This document shows, piece after piece, positions 41,380 through 50,219 of a stretch of 64,000 nucleotides of DNA (its first letter is position 1; every line of letters begins with the position of its first letter). The notes under the pieces are model-generated. The model saw only the letters and a program-made list of their open reading frames with translations, did no database searches and was not told the origin of the DNA. Source of the stretch: Cyanobacteria bacterium UBA6446 (lineage in GTDB: Bacteria; Cyanobacteriota; Vampirovibrionia; Gastranaerophilales; Gastranaerophilaceae); NCBI GenBank assembly GCA_002438405.1, contig DJOE01000004.1, positions 42,290 to 106,289 on the forward strand. Reading direction: 5' to 3'. A program made the position numbers and the translations under genes.

Positions 41380-41808
41380 TTACTTACCAATTAAAGTATT
41401 AAAAGCATCTTTTTTCTTTTGCAAAGCATTTTGGTTAGCCTTTTGTCTTGCAGCTGCGTCTTTTTTAGCTTGTTCTTGTTTCTTTTGCCATTCTTGTTTT
41501 TTCTTATCTAGAGCTTTTTGATTAGCTTTTTGTCTTGCTTCTGCATCTTTTTTAGCTTGTTCTTGTTTCTTTTGCATTTCTTGTTTTTTCTTTTCTATAG
41601 CTTGTTGATTAGCTTTCTTTTGTTGTTCGTAAGCTTTTTGACGTTCTTGTTGTTTTTTAGCTGCCTCTTTTTGAGCATTAGTCAAAGATTGTTCTCTTTG
41701 TCCAACTTTATTTGCTGCATTATTTAATGCGTTTGATAAAGTTCCTGCATTAGCAGCTCCAACTGATAAAATTGATACAGCCATAAGTGAAACTAATAAT
41801 TTTTTCAT
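41380..41808 (-). CDS. Secreted coiled-coil repeat protein, unknown function
   Basis: A 142-aa protein with a signal peptide (residues 1-21, ending ANA-G). The rest is an extremely Lys/Gln/Ala-rich helix built of a 29-residue repeat ('ANQxALxKKKQExQKKQEQ' then 'AKKDAxARQK'). There are about two and a half copies, conserved also at DNA level as an 87-base repeat. It probably forms a long periplasmic coiled coil, perhaps cell-wall or outer-membrane associated. It overlaps the upstream gene by four bases and shares its Lys-rich helical character. Confidence 0.8.
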   Translation of the reverse strand: MKKLLVSLMAVSILSVGAANAGTLSNALNNAANKVGQREQSLTNAQKEAAKKQQERQKAYEQQKKANQQAIEKKKQEMQKKQEQAKKDAEARQKANQKALDKKKQEWQKKQEQAKKDAAARQKANQNALQKKKDAFNTLIGK

Positions 41809-42149
41809 TTGTTTTCTCCTTTCAACTCTTCAGAAGTTAAAACTTCTAATTTCTCTTTCTTTTTATCTAATTTATCTTGTAAAAAATCTAAGTCTTTTTG
41901 TTTTTTCTCCTTTAAAGCATCAACCCGTTTAATTTGATTTTTTGCTTTTATATAATCTAGAGAAGTTTTTCTTTTCTTATTATATTTTTGACGATCTTTG
42001 AAAGATGTTCTAGCGGACTTTGCAATATTGTTATTTAATTCTACTCCTTGTGTTGATTGCACCGGCTCTTTTGTCTTTCCAAATGCATAACATTCAACAC
42101 CGGAGAATAACATTCCGAATATTACAATATAAACTAAAACCCTAAACAT
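41805..42149 (-). CDS. Lys-rich secreted or membrane-anchored helical protein
   Basis: About 114 residues from ATG 42149. A TTG at 42155 has better spacing to GGAG, and longer forms run into rph. A hydrophobic N-terminus ('VLVYIVIFGMLFSGVECYA') acts as signal or anchor, and the body is a highly charged helix ('KKRKTSLDYIKAKNQIKR', 'KEKKQKDLDFLQDKLDKKK'). No family is recognised. It lies 22 bases after rph and overlaps the repeat-protein gene by four bases, so the three genes are probably co-transcribed. Confidence 0.65.
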   Translation of the reverse strand: MFRVLVYIVIFGMLFSGVECYAFGKTKEPVQSTQGVELNNNIAKSARTSFKDRQKYNKKRKTSLDYIKAKNQIKRVDALKEKKQKDLDFLQDKLDKKKEKLEVLTSEELKGENK

Positions 42150-42171
42150 GTTCAAAATCTTACTCCAAAAA

Positions 42172-42867
42172 TTAATACATATCAATAATTTCTGAAATTC
42201 CTTTTTGCGCAAGTTTAAAAATTTCAATCATCTTATCAAATTCATAAGGTTCACCTTCCGCAGTAGTTTGAAATTCAATAATCTTACCACTCTTTGTAAG
42301 AACAACATTTGAATCAACCTGAGCATGAGAATCTTCTGCATAGTTCAAATCCAAACGAACTTCACCATCAACAATTCCTGCTGAAATTGCTCCAACCGGT
42401 TCAATAATAGGATTTTCTTTCAATGTTCCATCTGCTAATAACTTATCAATAGCATCAGATAATGCAACAAATCCCCCACAAATACTTGCAGTTCTTGTGC
42501 CACCATCTGCTTGAATAACATCAGCGTCAATTGTTATCGTCAAATCTGATATTTTTTCTAAATCTAAACATGCTCTCAAACTTCTTCCGATAAGTCTTTG
42601 AATTTCTTGAGTTCTACCGGAAATTTTAGTTCTTTCTCTTGAACATCTTGTTGATGTTGAAGATGGCAATAAAGAATATTCTGCAGTTAACCAACCTCTT
42701 TTATCTTCTTTATCCATCCATTTTGGTTTCCCAACTTCAACACTTGCTGTCGTTATAACTTTAGTATCGCCAAATTCAACCAAAACAGAACCCAATGCAT
42801 GCTTTGTATAATTTCTTGTAAATTTTACCGCTCTTGTTTGATTGTTCTCTCTGTTCTCAATCCTCAT
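42172..42867 (-). CDS. rph: Ribonuclease PH
   Basis: A 231-aa phosphorolytic 3' exoribonuclease that trims tRNA 3' ends. It starts with 'VKFTRNYTKHALGSVLVEFG', has 'GRTQEIQRLIGRSLRACLDL' (the phosphate/RNA site), 'DADVIQADGGTRTASICGGF' (catalytic Asp) and 'DLNYAEDSHAQVDSNVVLT'. Full family length. Confidence 0.96.
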   Translation of the reverse strand: MRIENRENNQTRAVKFTRNYTKHALGSVLVEFGDTKVITTASVEVGKPKWMDKEDKRGWLTAEYSLLPSSTSTRCSRERTKISGRTQEIQRLIGRSLRACLDLEKISDLTITIDADVIQADGGTRTASICGGFVALSDAIDKLLADGTLKENPIIEPVGAISAGIVDGEVRLDLNYAEDSHAQVDSNVVLTKSGKIIEFQTTAEGEPYEFDKMIEIFKLAQKGISEIIDMY

Positions 42868-42918
42868 TCCACTTTCTCCTTATATTAATAATAACGATTT
42901 TATATTTCTAAAGTTCAT

Positions 42919-43143
42919 TTATCCGTTATAATCGTAATCCCACATATAAATTTGCCCACAATAACGACAAACGGCATGTTCATTCATAAATTGCAAATCC
43001 GGCACAAAAACATATCCATCAACAGTAATTTCTATTTCATTTTTTTCGTTATATCGTTGCGAAAAATTTTTATCCCCTTGATAATCTGGAGAAAACATTA
43101 ATTCAAATTTATCTTTTGACTTACAATTCTTACAAATAAACAT
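42919..43143 (-). CDS. Small zinc-ribbon protein
   Basis: A 74-aa protein with CxxC pairs at C4/C7 and C59/C62, an arrangement that should bind one zinc ion. The middle is acidic and aromatic. No specific family is recognised. It lies seven bases upstream of rph's direction partner chain, directly after the membrane protein gene (43150), and is likely co-transcribed with it. Confidence 0.7.
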   Translation of the reverse strand: MFICKNCKSKDKFELMFSPDYQGDKNFSQRYNEKNEIEITVDGYVFVPDLQFMNEHAVCRYCGQIYMWDYDYNG

Positions 43144-43149
43144 AATAAA

Positions 43150-44103
43150 CTATTCGTCCCTATATTCATTTTTTGTTTTTCTAGTTGTTGTTTTCTTTGA
43201 CCTTTTCGTATCTTTAATCTGTTCGGTATCTTTTATATCAGAAAGATTTTTGTACCACAAAGACCAACAAATACTTCTTATTGGAAGTGTTAAGCCTGAA
43301 ACAATTAAACTCAAAATAGTAACAAATATCCAATTTGAAACCATTTCGACCGTAATATTATAAGGCAATCTTGCATAAGAAAATACATGATTTATTGTAT
43401 GCAATGGCAAAAGATTACCAATAAAATCAAATATTGAGCAAACAGATTTTGTCAAATTCAAATAATCAAATACAACCGTAATTCCCTGAGTAATAATAAA
43501 TATTGAGAAAAATGCTAAAATTAACATCAAGAAAAATGTCCGACCCCAATCACCCTTTACAAGGACAAAACTTTTTTTATAACATTCCCATATTGATAAA
43601 TCAGGTTCAAATGTAAAGACTTGAAAAATTAGAATTAAATAAATCCACAAGACAAACCCAGGGATTATAAAGAAAATACTTGTTCCAAGTGACATTAAAA
43701 CACTTAATATTAAAAGAAATCCGATATATTTAAGACTTCTTCTTGTTGCAACTTCATTGTGTGATTTGAAATCATAGACTTTTCCGCTAGTCACTGCACC
43801 CTCAGTCATTGAGTTCAATGCAACATAAGCAACGACATAATCCCAGAAAGCTTTTGCAAATATCAATAACCCAGGAATTGCTAAAAGTAAAATAAATAGC
43901 ATTGCGGAAGATATACTATCAGCTTTAGCAGCAATCTTATCTGACAAACCCAATGTCAATCCAAAACAAAGAGCGATACCCAAAACTTGCCCTAACACTG
44001 GGAATAACATATATAAAATGAACTTATCAATATTTGAAAAATAGATTTTTAAACCCTCAAATAATATAAACCAAATACTGTTTTTCATTTTATATTTGGA
44101 CAT
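43150..44103 (-). CDS. Multi-pass membrane protein, unknown function
   Basis: A 317-aa protein with about six membrane segments (for example 'FILYMLFPVLGQVLGIALCF', 'AMLFILLLAIPGLLIFAKAF', 'YIGFLLILSVLMSLG' and 'FFLMLILAFFSIFIITQGIT'). It ends in a very basic tail ('KRSKKTTTRKTKNEYRDE'). 'IWECYKKSFVLVKGDWGR' in the centre resembles the amphipathic loops of YciC/DUF975-type membrane proteins, which is a weak inference. It is divergent from the PHP gene. Confidence 0.7.
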   Translation of the reverse strand: MSKYKMKNSIWFILFEGLKIYFSNIDKFILYMLFPVLGQVLGIALCFGLTLGLSDKIAAKADSISSAMLFILLLAIPGLLIFAKAFWDYVVAYVALNSMTEGAVTSGKVYDFKSHNEVATRRSLKYIGFLLILSVLMSLGTSIFFIIPGFVLWIYLILIFQVFTFEPDLSIWECYKKSFVLVKGDWGRTFFLMLILAFFSIFIITQGITVVFDYLNLTKSVCSIFDFIGNLLPLHTINHVFSYARLPYNITVEMVSNWIFVTILSLIVSGLTLPIRSICWSLWYKNLSDIKDTEQIKDTKRSKKTTTRKTKNEYRDE

Positions 44104-44155
44104 AAAGCCTCCTTTGTTGTAACATAATTTTATTACAAATATATTTAGAAAAACA

Positions 44156-44782
44156 ATGAAAAATTACAAAGATTTAATAAAAGAAATTACAAAAGAGGAT
44201 TATCAAGAGGGAAAAGCTAATCTCCATATCCACACAACTTATTCTGATGGAAAAGGAGCTTTTTCTGATATCGTAAATCAAGCAAAAAATAAGTATAAAA
44301 TTTTTGCAATAACAGATCATAATACAATTCAAGGACATCTCGACAACCCTAATTCCGGCGCTATTTATGGTGTTGAATTTGATGTTTGGTACAAATATGT
44401 ATTTTTGCATTTGTTAGCTTATGGAATAGATATTAATAATGAAAAGATGAAAAAGTTCTATGCAAAAGATAAGCGTGGAACAGAAATGGATATAATAAGA
44501 TTTTTTGCAAAAAGAAATCTCAAAGAGTTAATTGATGCAATCCACGATGCTGGAGGAATTGCTGTTTTAGCACACCCATGCTGTTGTTGGGCATTAAATT
44601 TAGATAAATTCGTAAAAGATTTAAAAGTTCTGGGATTAGACGGAATTGAGGTTTACTATCCTTATCCAAGGTGGAGAAAATATATCAAGTTTTCAAACCC
44701 AAAAGATGTAGAAACACTTGCAGATAAATATAACCTAATCAAAACCGGTGGAACAGATTGCCACAATAAAGAATTGAGATAA
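44156..44782 (+). CDS. PHP-domain metal-dependent phosphoesterase
   Basis: A 208-aa protein of the PHP family. Metal ligands appear in 'NLHIHTTYSDG' (residues 23-33), 'FAITDHNTIQGH', 'GGIAVLAHPCCCW' and 'KTGGTDCHN'. Such proteins hydrolyse phosphoesters such as 3',5'-nucleoside bisphosphates or short nucleotides (TrpH/YciV type), but the substrate here is not certain. It is shorter than TrpH (about 290), mainly in the middle. YraN follows 34 bases downstream. Confidence 0.88.
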   Translation: MKNYKDLIKEITKEDYQEGKANLHIHTTYSDGKGAFSDIVNQAKNKYKIFAITDHNTIQGHLDNPNSGAIYGVEFDVWYKYVFLHLLAYGIDINNEKMKKFYAKDKRGTEMDIIRFFAKRNLKELIDAIHDAGGIAVLAHPCCCWALNLDKFVKDLKVLGLDGIEVYYPYPRWRKYIKFSNPKDVETLADKYNLIKTGGTDCHNKELR

Positions 44783-44816
44783 ATTAGTGAAATACTTGTT
44801 CTAAGGGGGCAAAAGT

Positions 44817-45158
44817 ATGAATAATAGAGAATTTGGCAATATTGGAGAAGATTTGGCTTGTGATTATTTGATAAAAAACGGTTATCAAATTCTTGAAAGA
44901 AACAAGCATTTTTCTAAACTTTGCGAAATTGATATTATTGCGAAATTCAAAAATAAAATTATATTTGTTGAGGTCAAAACAAGAAAAACAAATGCCTTTG
45001 GCTCTCCAATGGAAGCAATTACTAAAAACAAATATAAAAATATTAAAACTGGAGTTTTATCATATTTACAAGAAAACAAAATCAAAAACTATCAAATTGA
45101 TGCTATTGGTATAACTTTAGAACCGGAACTAAAAATAGAACATCTAAAAAACATTTAG
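44817..45158 (+). CDS. YraN family (UPF0102) nuclease-like protein
   Basis: A 113-aa protein with the family pattern 'NIGEDLACDYLIKNGYQILE', 'EIDIIAKFKNKIIFVEVKTR' (a restriction-endonuclease-like D...ExK site) and 'AITKNKYKNI'. YraN proteins have an endonuclease fold and an unclear cellular role, often near genes for DNA processing. The slightly short C-terminus is within family range. It has a good ribosome site (AAGGGGG). Confidence 0.92.
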   Translation: MNNREFGNIGEDLACDYLIKNGYQILERNKHFSKLCEIDIIAKFKNKIIFVEVKTRKTNAFGSPMEAITKNKYKNIKTGVLSYLQENKIKNYQIDAIGITLEPELKIEHLKNI

Positions 45159-45223
45159 CTTTTCATCATCATTTTTTTATAGTAAAATTTTTATTATAGG
45201 GATAAAATTTAAGGAGAAAATAA

Positions 45224-46060
45224 ATGCTAAGAGGACCATTTTTAGACAGAACTTGGATGGGACAAAATCCGGACTACGAATCATCTGATATTGTAATGTT
45301 AGGTTTACCTTTTGATGGTACGGTATCATATCGTCCGGGGTCAAGATTTGCACCTGAGCAAATTCGTCTTGCAAGTTGGGGCTTAGAAGAATATTCTCCC
45401 GAATTTGATAAAAATCTTGAAGATGTCAATTTTCATGATGCAGGAGATTTGGAATTTCCTCTCGGAAATACCTATAAAACGCTAGAGCAAATTGAAAAAA
45501 ATGTTGAAGATATTTATAAAGACGGGAAAAAAGTTTTCGGTATTGGAGGCGAACATTTAGTAACACTTCCAGAAGTTAAAGCAGTATCTAAGTTTTATGA
45601 TGATTTAGCAATTGTTCACTTTGATGCTCATACTGATTTAAGAGAAGAATATCTAGGCGAAGAAATGTCACATAGTGCAGTAATTCGCCATATTTCAAAA
45701 TTTGTTAAACCGGAAAACATTAAACAAATCGGGATTCGCTCCGGAATGAAAGAAGAATGGGATTTTATGGCAAAACATAATACTTTATGTAAGTATTATG
45801 ACGATTTAGAACCATTAAGAACAAAAAACATCTTTATCACTGTTGATTTAGATTGTCTTGATACATCAATAATGCCTGGGACAGGGACTCCGGAAGTCGG
45901 AGGAATGACATTCAATGAACTTATTGGGTGGTTTAAATACCTGAAAGATTTTAATATTGTTGGGGCAGATATTGTAGAACTTGCACCAGATTACGATGCA
46001 AGCGGAGTTTCTACTGCCGTTGCAACAAAAGTTATTCGAGAACTTTTAATGATTATTTAA
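45224..46060 (+). CDS. speB: Agmatinase (ureohydrolase family)
   Basis: A 278-aa enzyme that hydrolyses agmatine to putrescine and urea with two Mn2+. The metal motifs are 'GIGGEHLVTLPEV', 'VHFDAHTDLREEY' and 'TVDLDCLDTSIMPGTGTPE'. 'SYRPGSRFAPEQIR' near residue 37 is typical of agmatinases and related ureohydrolases. Full length. Specificity for agmatine rather than another guanidino compound is likely but not proven. It is preceded by AAGGAG, and ligA follows 33 bases downstream. Confidence 0.92.
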   Translation: MLRGPFLDRTWMGQNPDYESSDIVMLGLPFDGTVSYRPGSRFAPEQIRLASWGLEEYSPEFDKNLEDVNFHDAGDLEFPLGNTYKTLEQIEKNVEDIYKDGKKVFGIGGEHLVTLPEVKAVSKFYDDLAIVHFDAHTDLREEYLGEEMSHSAVIRHISKFVKPENIKQIGIRSGMKEEWDFMAKHNTLCKYYDDLEPLRTKNIFITVDLDCLDTSIMPGTGTPEVGGMTFNELIGWFKYLKDFNIVGADIVELAPDYDASGVSTAVATKVIRELLMII

Positions 46061-46093
46061 TAGTTTTTCAAAAATTATTGAGAGGAAATTTTT

Positions 46094-48073
46094 ATGCAAG
46101 TTGAAGAACGAATTCAATATTTAAAAGATGAGATAAACAAAAGTAATTACAAATATTACGTCGAAGAAAATCCGTATTTGTCAGACTTTGACTATGACAA
46201 AATGTTTGCGGAATTGAAAGAACTTGAAGAAAAATACCCTCTATTAAAAACCCCTGACAGTCCGACTCAAAGGGTTGGCTCTGTTAGTGAAAAATTCTTC
46301 TCTCATACTCACAAATACCGTTTGTATAGCTTAGATAATACATATAGCGCAGATGAATTAAAAAAATGGTACGAAAGAGTTTGCAAAGAATACAACAAAA
46401 AATTACAACTGGTTTGTGAATTAAAAATTGACGGACTTGCGATAGCCTTAACTTATGACAAAGGTTTGTTTACTCTTGGTGTAACTAGAGGGGACGGGAT
46501 TACAGGAGAAAATATAACTCCAAATTTAAAAACAATTAAAGCAATTCCACTTAAACTTTTTGAACCAAAAACACTTGAAGTTCGTGGAGAAATTTATATG
46601 CCAAAGACCTCTTTTGAAAAACTAAATGAAGAATCTTTAGCTAAAGGAGAAAAAGTTTTTGCGAATCCAAGAAATGCCGCAAGTGGTTCATTAAGACAAC
46701 TTGATAGTAAAATTACTGCAAAACGTGATTTATCAATGTTTACTTACACCGGAATTTTTGAAGATGCGGAAGATAAAAATATCAAAACCCATTATGACGG
46801 TATGATGTATTTGAAAAAACTGGGCTTCAAAGTTAATCCAAATATCCGTTTGGTTGATGATATTCAAGGTGCAATTGATTATTGCAATGAGTGGGCTACA
46901 AAACGTTTTGATTTGAACTACGCAACAGATGGTGTTGTTATCAAGGTTAATGATTTTGCTATTCAAAAAGACTTAGGTTTTACTGCCCGAGCTCCAAAGT
47001 GGGCAACAGCATTCAAGTTTCCACCGGAAGAAGTCGCAACAAAAGTTCTTGATATTGAAGTTAATACAGGTAAAACAGGAGTAGTTACCCCTGTTGCCAT
47101 ATTAGAGCCTGTTCAACTTGCTGGAAGCACTGTTGCAAGAGCCAGTTTGCACAACTTTGATGAAATCAAAAGACTTGATATAAGAATTGGTGATACTGTT
47201 TTAATCAAAAAAGCAGCTGAAATTATACCTAAAGTTGTAAAAGTTATGGATACAGATATTCACGATTCTTTACCTGTCGTAAAACCACCTAAAGTTTGTC
47301 CATCATGTGGCGCTAAACTAATAGAAAGATATGGAGAAGTAGGTTTATACTGTCAAAATCCGAATTGTGGAAGTTTGATGTGTGCAAAAATTGAATTTTG
47401 GGCATCTAAAGATGCAATGGATATTGACAATGTCGGACCTAGTTTAATTCAACAATTGTACGATAAGAAATTTATTTCAAATCCGGTTGATTTATACAGA
47501 TTAACAATGCAAGATTTGATGCAATTAGATTTAGTCAAAGAAAAATCAGCAATGAATATTTATACCTCAATTCAAGAGTCAAAAACAAAACCATTGAATA
47601 GATTACTAACAGCTCTTGGCATTCGACATGTCGGAAAAGAAACCGCAGATATTCTATCTGAAGAATTTGCAACTTTAGATGATATAAAAAATGCTGACGT
47701 TGAGCGATTGGCAAATATTGAAGGTATAGGAGGAATTATCGCTCAATCTATCTATGACTTTTTCCATGAAGAACGAAATGTTAAGATGATAGAAGAATTG
47801 AAAGAATTAGGAGTTAATCCGGTTTCTAAAGTTAAACCTAAATCTGATAAACTTGCAGGAAAAACATTTGTATTAACAGGAACTCTTCAAAATATGACAA
47901 GAGATGAAGCAAGTGCAATTATTAAATCTCATGGAGGAAAAACATCTTCTTCCGTATCTAAAAAAACATCTTATGTTTTAGCGGGAGAAAATGCGGGTTC
48001 AAAATTGGACAAAGCTCAAAATTTAGGTGTTATAATATTGACAGAAAATGATTTTCTTGAAATGATAAAATAA
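46094..48073 (+). CDS. ligA: NAD-dependent DNA ligase
   Basis: A 659-aa enzyme of full length. It has an N-terminal domain Ia with the NMN site ('YYVEENPYLSDFDYD'), the adenylation Lys in 'CELKIDGLAIALTY' (about residue 117), an OB fold, a zinc finger ('CPSCGAKL' and 'YCQNPNCGS', about 399-427), helix-hairpin-helix repeats ('LTALGIRHVGKETADIL', 'NIEGIGGIIAQSIYDF') and a C-terminal BRCT domain ('LAGKTFVLTGTLQNMTRDEA'). It seals nicks in replication and repair. Confidence 0.98.
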   Translation: MQVEERIQYLKDEINKSNYKYYVEENPYLSDFDYDKMFAELKELEEKYPLLKTPDSPTQRVGSVSEKFFSHTHKYRLYSLDNTYSADELKKWYERVCKEYNKKLQLVCELKIDGLAIALTYDKGLFTLGVTRGDGITGENITPNLKTIKAIPLKLFEPKTLEVRGEIYMPKTSFEKLNEESLAKGEKVFANPRNAASGSLRQLDSKITAKRDLSMFTYTGIFEDAEDKNIKTHYDGMMYLKKLGFKVNPNIRLVDDIQGAIDYCNEWATKRFDLNYATDGVVIKVNDFAIQKDLGFTARAPKWATAFKFPPEEVATKVLDIEVNTGKTGVVTPVAILEPVQLAGSTVARASLHNFDEIKRLDIRIGDTVLIKKAAEIIPKVVKVMDTDIHDSLPVVKPPKVCPSCGAKLIERYGEVGLYCQNPNCGSLMCAKIEFWASKDAMDIDNVGPSLIQQLYDKKFISNPVDLYRLTMQDLMQLDLVKEKSAMNIYTSIQESKTKPLNRLLTALGIRHVGKETADILSEEFATLDDIKNADVERLANIEGIGGIIAQSIYDFFHEERNVKMIEELKELGVNPVSKVKPKSDKLAGKTFVLTGTLQNMTRDEASAIIKSHGGKTSSSVSKKTSYVLAGENAGSKLDKAQNLGVIILTENDFLEMIK

Positions 48074-48089
48074 AAAGGATTAAAGCATT

Positions 48090-48551
48090 ATGAAAGTTGT
48101 TAAAATAGATGGTTTTAAAGGTATATTTGCAGCAGTATTTATGAGTGTGTGCTTGTTTGCAGGATTTGTAATTTTCCCAGGAATGGTTGCAATGCACTTG
48201 TGGAATAAATATTTAGTAAACCTATTTATGTTCCCTGTTTTAAACCTTTTACAAGGTGTTTTATTGTGGGGAATTGTTGCTATTACTACATTTATCCTTG
48301 CTAAAGACGAAATGCCAATATCTTTTCAAGAAACAAAAGGATTGTCTGATAACGAGTTAGATATGATTATGAAACAAGCTCGTATTCAATCCCAAATTAG
48401 AAAAGCAAATACAATGATTAGTAAAGCTGATATTTTTGAAAAAGTAAAAAAATCTTCAATAGATAAAAATTTGTCACATGTTTCAACCCCTGTTGAAACT
48501 AAAGAACAACAGACAGAGAGTAAAGAAGAACATCTTTCAAATTTAAAATAG
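48090..48551 (+). CDS. Small two-helix membrane protein, unknown function
   Basis: A 153-aa protein with two membrane segments ('GIFAAVFMSVCLFAGFVIFPG' across residues 10-31 and 'LLQGVLLWGIVAITTFILA' around 52-71). A charged cytoplasmic helical tail rich in Gln, Lys and Glu follows. No family recognised. It lies 16 bases after ligA and eight bases before the SIMPL gene, so it belongs to the same operon. Confidence 0.72.
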   Translation: MKVVKIDGFKGIFAAVFMSVCLFAGFVIFPGMVAMHLWNKYLVNLFMFPVLNLLQGVLLWGIVAITTFILAKDEMPISFQETKGLSDNELDMIMKQARIQSQIRKANTMISKADIFEKVKKSSIDKNLSHVSTPVETKEQQTESKEEHLSNLK

Positions 48552-48559
48552 GAGGTATT

Positions 48560-49327
48560 ATGAAAAAAATTATCGTATCAACAATGCTAAGTTCTGTATT
48601 GTTGACTCTACCAAGTTTGACATTACCTGCAGGAGCAGTTAACGGAATTGACAGTACTTCTAATAAAGGTTATGTAACGGTTTCTTATACTGCAGAAAAA
48701 GAGGTTTCTCCAGACACTGTCGAAGTATCTATTTCTGTAAAAACAGATGATAAAAAATCGATGCAAGAAGCGGTAAGAAAAAACAAAGAAATTTCAGACA
48801 AAGTTTATTCTTATTTGAAAAGCGTAATCACTCCCGCTAATGGGGATTACGTAAAAACATCTAATTTTTCTGCTTCCCCAAGCTATATTTATAACAACAA
48901 TAAAAGAACACTTGATAAATATAATGTATCAAACAACGTAATTGTTCATACAAAATCGATTGATAAGATATCAACAATCATTGACAAATCATTATCTTTG
49001 GGTGCAACAGATGTTGATAGCTTGAATTTCTCATTATCAGAAAAAGATACCCAATGTGCAGATTTATTATCAAATGCAACAAAACAAGTAAAGAAAAGAG
49101 CTGACATTGTCGCAACAGCAGCAGGTTCATCTGTTGTTGGAATCAGAAGTATTGATACAACTTGTTCATTAAATAACTCTAGCAGATATCCTGTTTACAG
49201 AAATTCATTGATGATGGCAAAATCCGAATCAATGGACGGTGCAGCTCCTGAAGCCAGTTCTGTAAATATTGAAGCAGGGACAATTAAAATCTATTCAAAT
49301 GTAAATGCAAGTTTTTATTTGAAATAA
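48560..49327 (+). CDS. SIMPL-domain (DUF541) secreted protein
   Basis: A 255-aa periplasmic protein with a signal peptide (residues 1-26, ending AGA-V). The domain begins 'YVTVSYTAEKEVSPDTVEVS' and shows 'FSASPSYIYNNNKRTLDKYN' and 'ATDVDSLNFSLSE', the family pattern, and closes with 'TIKIYSNVNASFYL'. SIMPL/BP26-type proteins form oligomeric channels or shells and are often linked to oxidative or envelope stress. A clear terminator follows. Confidence 0.88.
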   Translation: MKKIIVSTMLSSVLLTLPSLTLPAGAVNGIDSTSNKGYVTVSYTAEKEVSPDTVEVSISVKTDDKKSMQEAVRKNKEISDKVYSYLKSVITPANGDYVKTSNFSASPSYIYNNNKRTLDKYNVSNNVIVHTKSIDKISTIIDKSLSLGATDVDSLNFSLSEKDTQCADLLSNATKQVKKRADIVATAAGSSVVGIRSIDTTCSLNNSSRYPVYRNSLMMAKSESMDGAAPEASSVNIEAGTIKIYSNVNASFYLK

Positions 49328-49346
49328 TTTAAATTTGATAAACACT

Positions 49347-49380
49347 AAAAAGGCTCAAACTTAATTGTTTGAGCCTTTTT
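49347..49380. terminator. Bidirectional terminator
   Basis: AAAAAGGCTCAAAC pairs with GTTTGAGCCTTTTT around a five-base loop, between convergent genes. Confidence 0.92.
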
Positions 49381-49398
49381 AATTATTTAAAACTTTGC

Positions 49399-49647
49399 TT
49401 AGATTTTTCTTTTTCCACCGTTCAACCAAGGTGCTGCTTCCAAATCATCAATGTTATATTTCAACAAGTAATCATTATCATTTTTTTGAGCATAAGGTCT
49501 TGCTGTTTGTTTAGCAGGTTGTTGTTTTGTATAATTTGTTTTTTGTTGAGATGGTCTATTGTTGTAATTTACATTATTAGTCGCAGCACTAACAGTCATT
49601 GGAGCTTGCACTAATAACAATGCTAAAAGAATTGCGATTTTTTTCAT
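49399..49647 (-). CDS. Small secreted protein, unknown function
   Basis: An 82-aa protein with a signal peptide (residues 1-21, ending VSA-A), an Asn/Gln/Thr/Lys-rich disordered middle and a short C-terminal segment 'YLLKYNIDDLEAAPWLNGG'. No family recognised. It has an AGGAGATATG start region and lies 26 bases downstream of apt. Confidence 0.7.
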   Translation of the reverse strand: MKKIAILLALLLVQAPMTVSAATNNVNYNNRPSQQKTNYTKQQPAKQTARPYAQKNDNDYLLKYNIDDLEAAPWLNGGKRKI

Positions 49648-49673
49648 TTCATATCTCCTAATCTATTACTATA

Positions 49674-50207
49674 TTAGTATTTTAACATAGAAATTACTTT
49701 TCCGCAATCGCTAAGTTTATCTCTACCGTTAAGAGCCTCAAGTTCAATTAAAAATGCTGCTCCTACTAAATTTCCACCAGCTTTTCTAACAAGTTTGCAA
49801 GCTGCTTGAGCTGTTCCGCCAGTAGCAAGTAAATCATCAACAACCAAAACATTTGCTCCTTTTTCAATTGCATCTGCGTGAATTTCAATGGAATCAGAGC
49901 CATATTCTAAATCGTAACTTTCTTTGATAGTTTCAGCAGGAAGTTTATTTGGTTTTCTTACTGGAATAAATCCACAATTTAATTTATATGCCATTGGCAT
50001 ACCAAAAATAAAACCTCTACTTTCAATACCTGCAATGTAATCGATTTTACAATCTTTATATTGATCACACAAGTAATCAACCATTACTTGTAAAGTTTCC
50101 GCATCTTTCAACCCTGTTGTAATATCACGGAAAATAATACCTTTTTTAGGAAAGTCCGGTACTGCTCTTATTTTTTCTTTTACGTCTTCAATTGTTAATG
50201 TTGCCAT
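49674..50207 (-). CDS. apt: Adenine phosphoribosyltransferase
   Basis: A 177-aa purine-salvage enzyme that makes AMP from adenine and PRPP. 'FPKKGIIFRDITTGL' near the N-terminus, 'GIESRGFIFGMPMAYKL' and the PRPP-binding motif 'VLVVDDLLATGGTAQAA' (about residues 121-137) are all present. Full family length. It follows the glycosyltransferase gene by 12 bases. Confidence 0.97.
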   Translation of the reverse strand: MATLTIEDVKEKIRAVPDFPKKGIIFRDITTGLKDAETLQVMVDYLCDQYKDCKIDYIAGIESRGFIFGMPMAYKLNCGFIPVRKPNKLPAETIKESYDLEYGSDSIEIHADAIEKGANVLVVDDLLATGGTAQAACKLVRKAGGNLVGAAFLIELEALNGRDKLSDCGKVISMLKY

Positions 50208-50219
50208 TTATATTTTCTC

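Noticed and set aside
41400..41640. Regular repeats resembling a CRISPR array
   Set aside because: The repeats are in frame, directly adjacent and encode the 29-residue coiled-coil repeat; there are no unique spacers and no cas genes.
42150..42227. N-terminal extension of the Lys-rich protein to 42227
   Set aside because: It would overlap rph by 56 bases and precede the hydrophobic signal with an unlikely basic segment; starts at 42149/42155 fit better.
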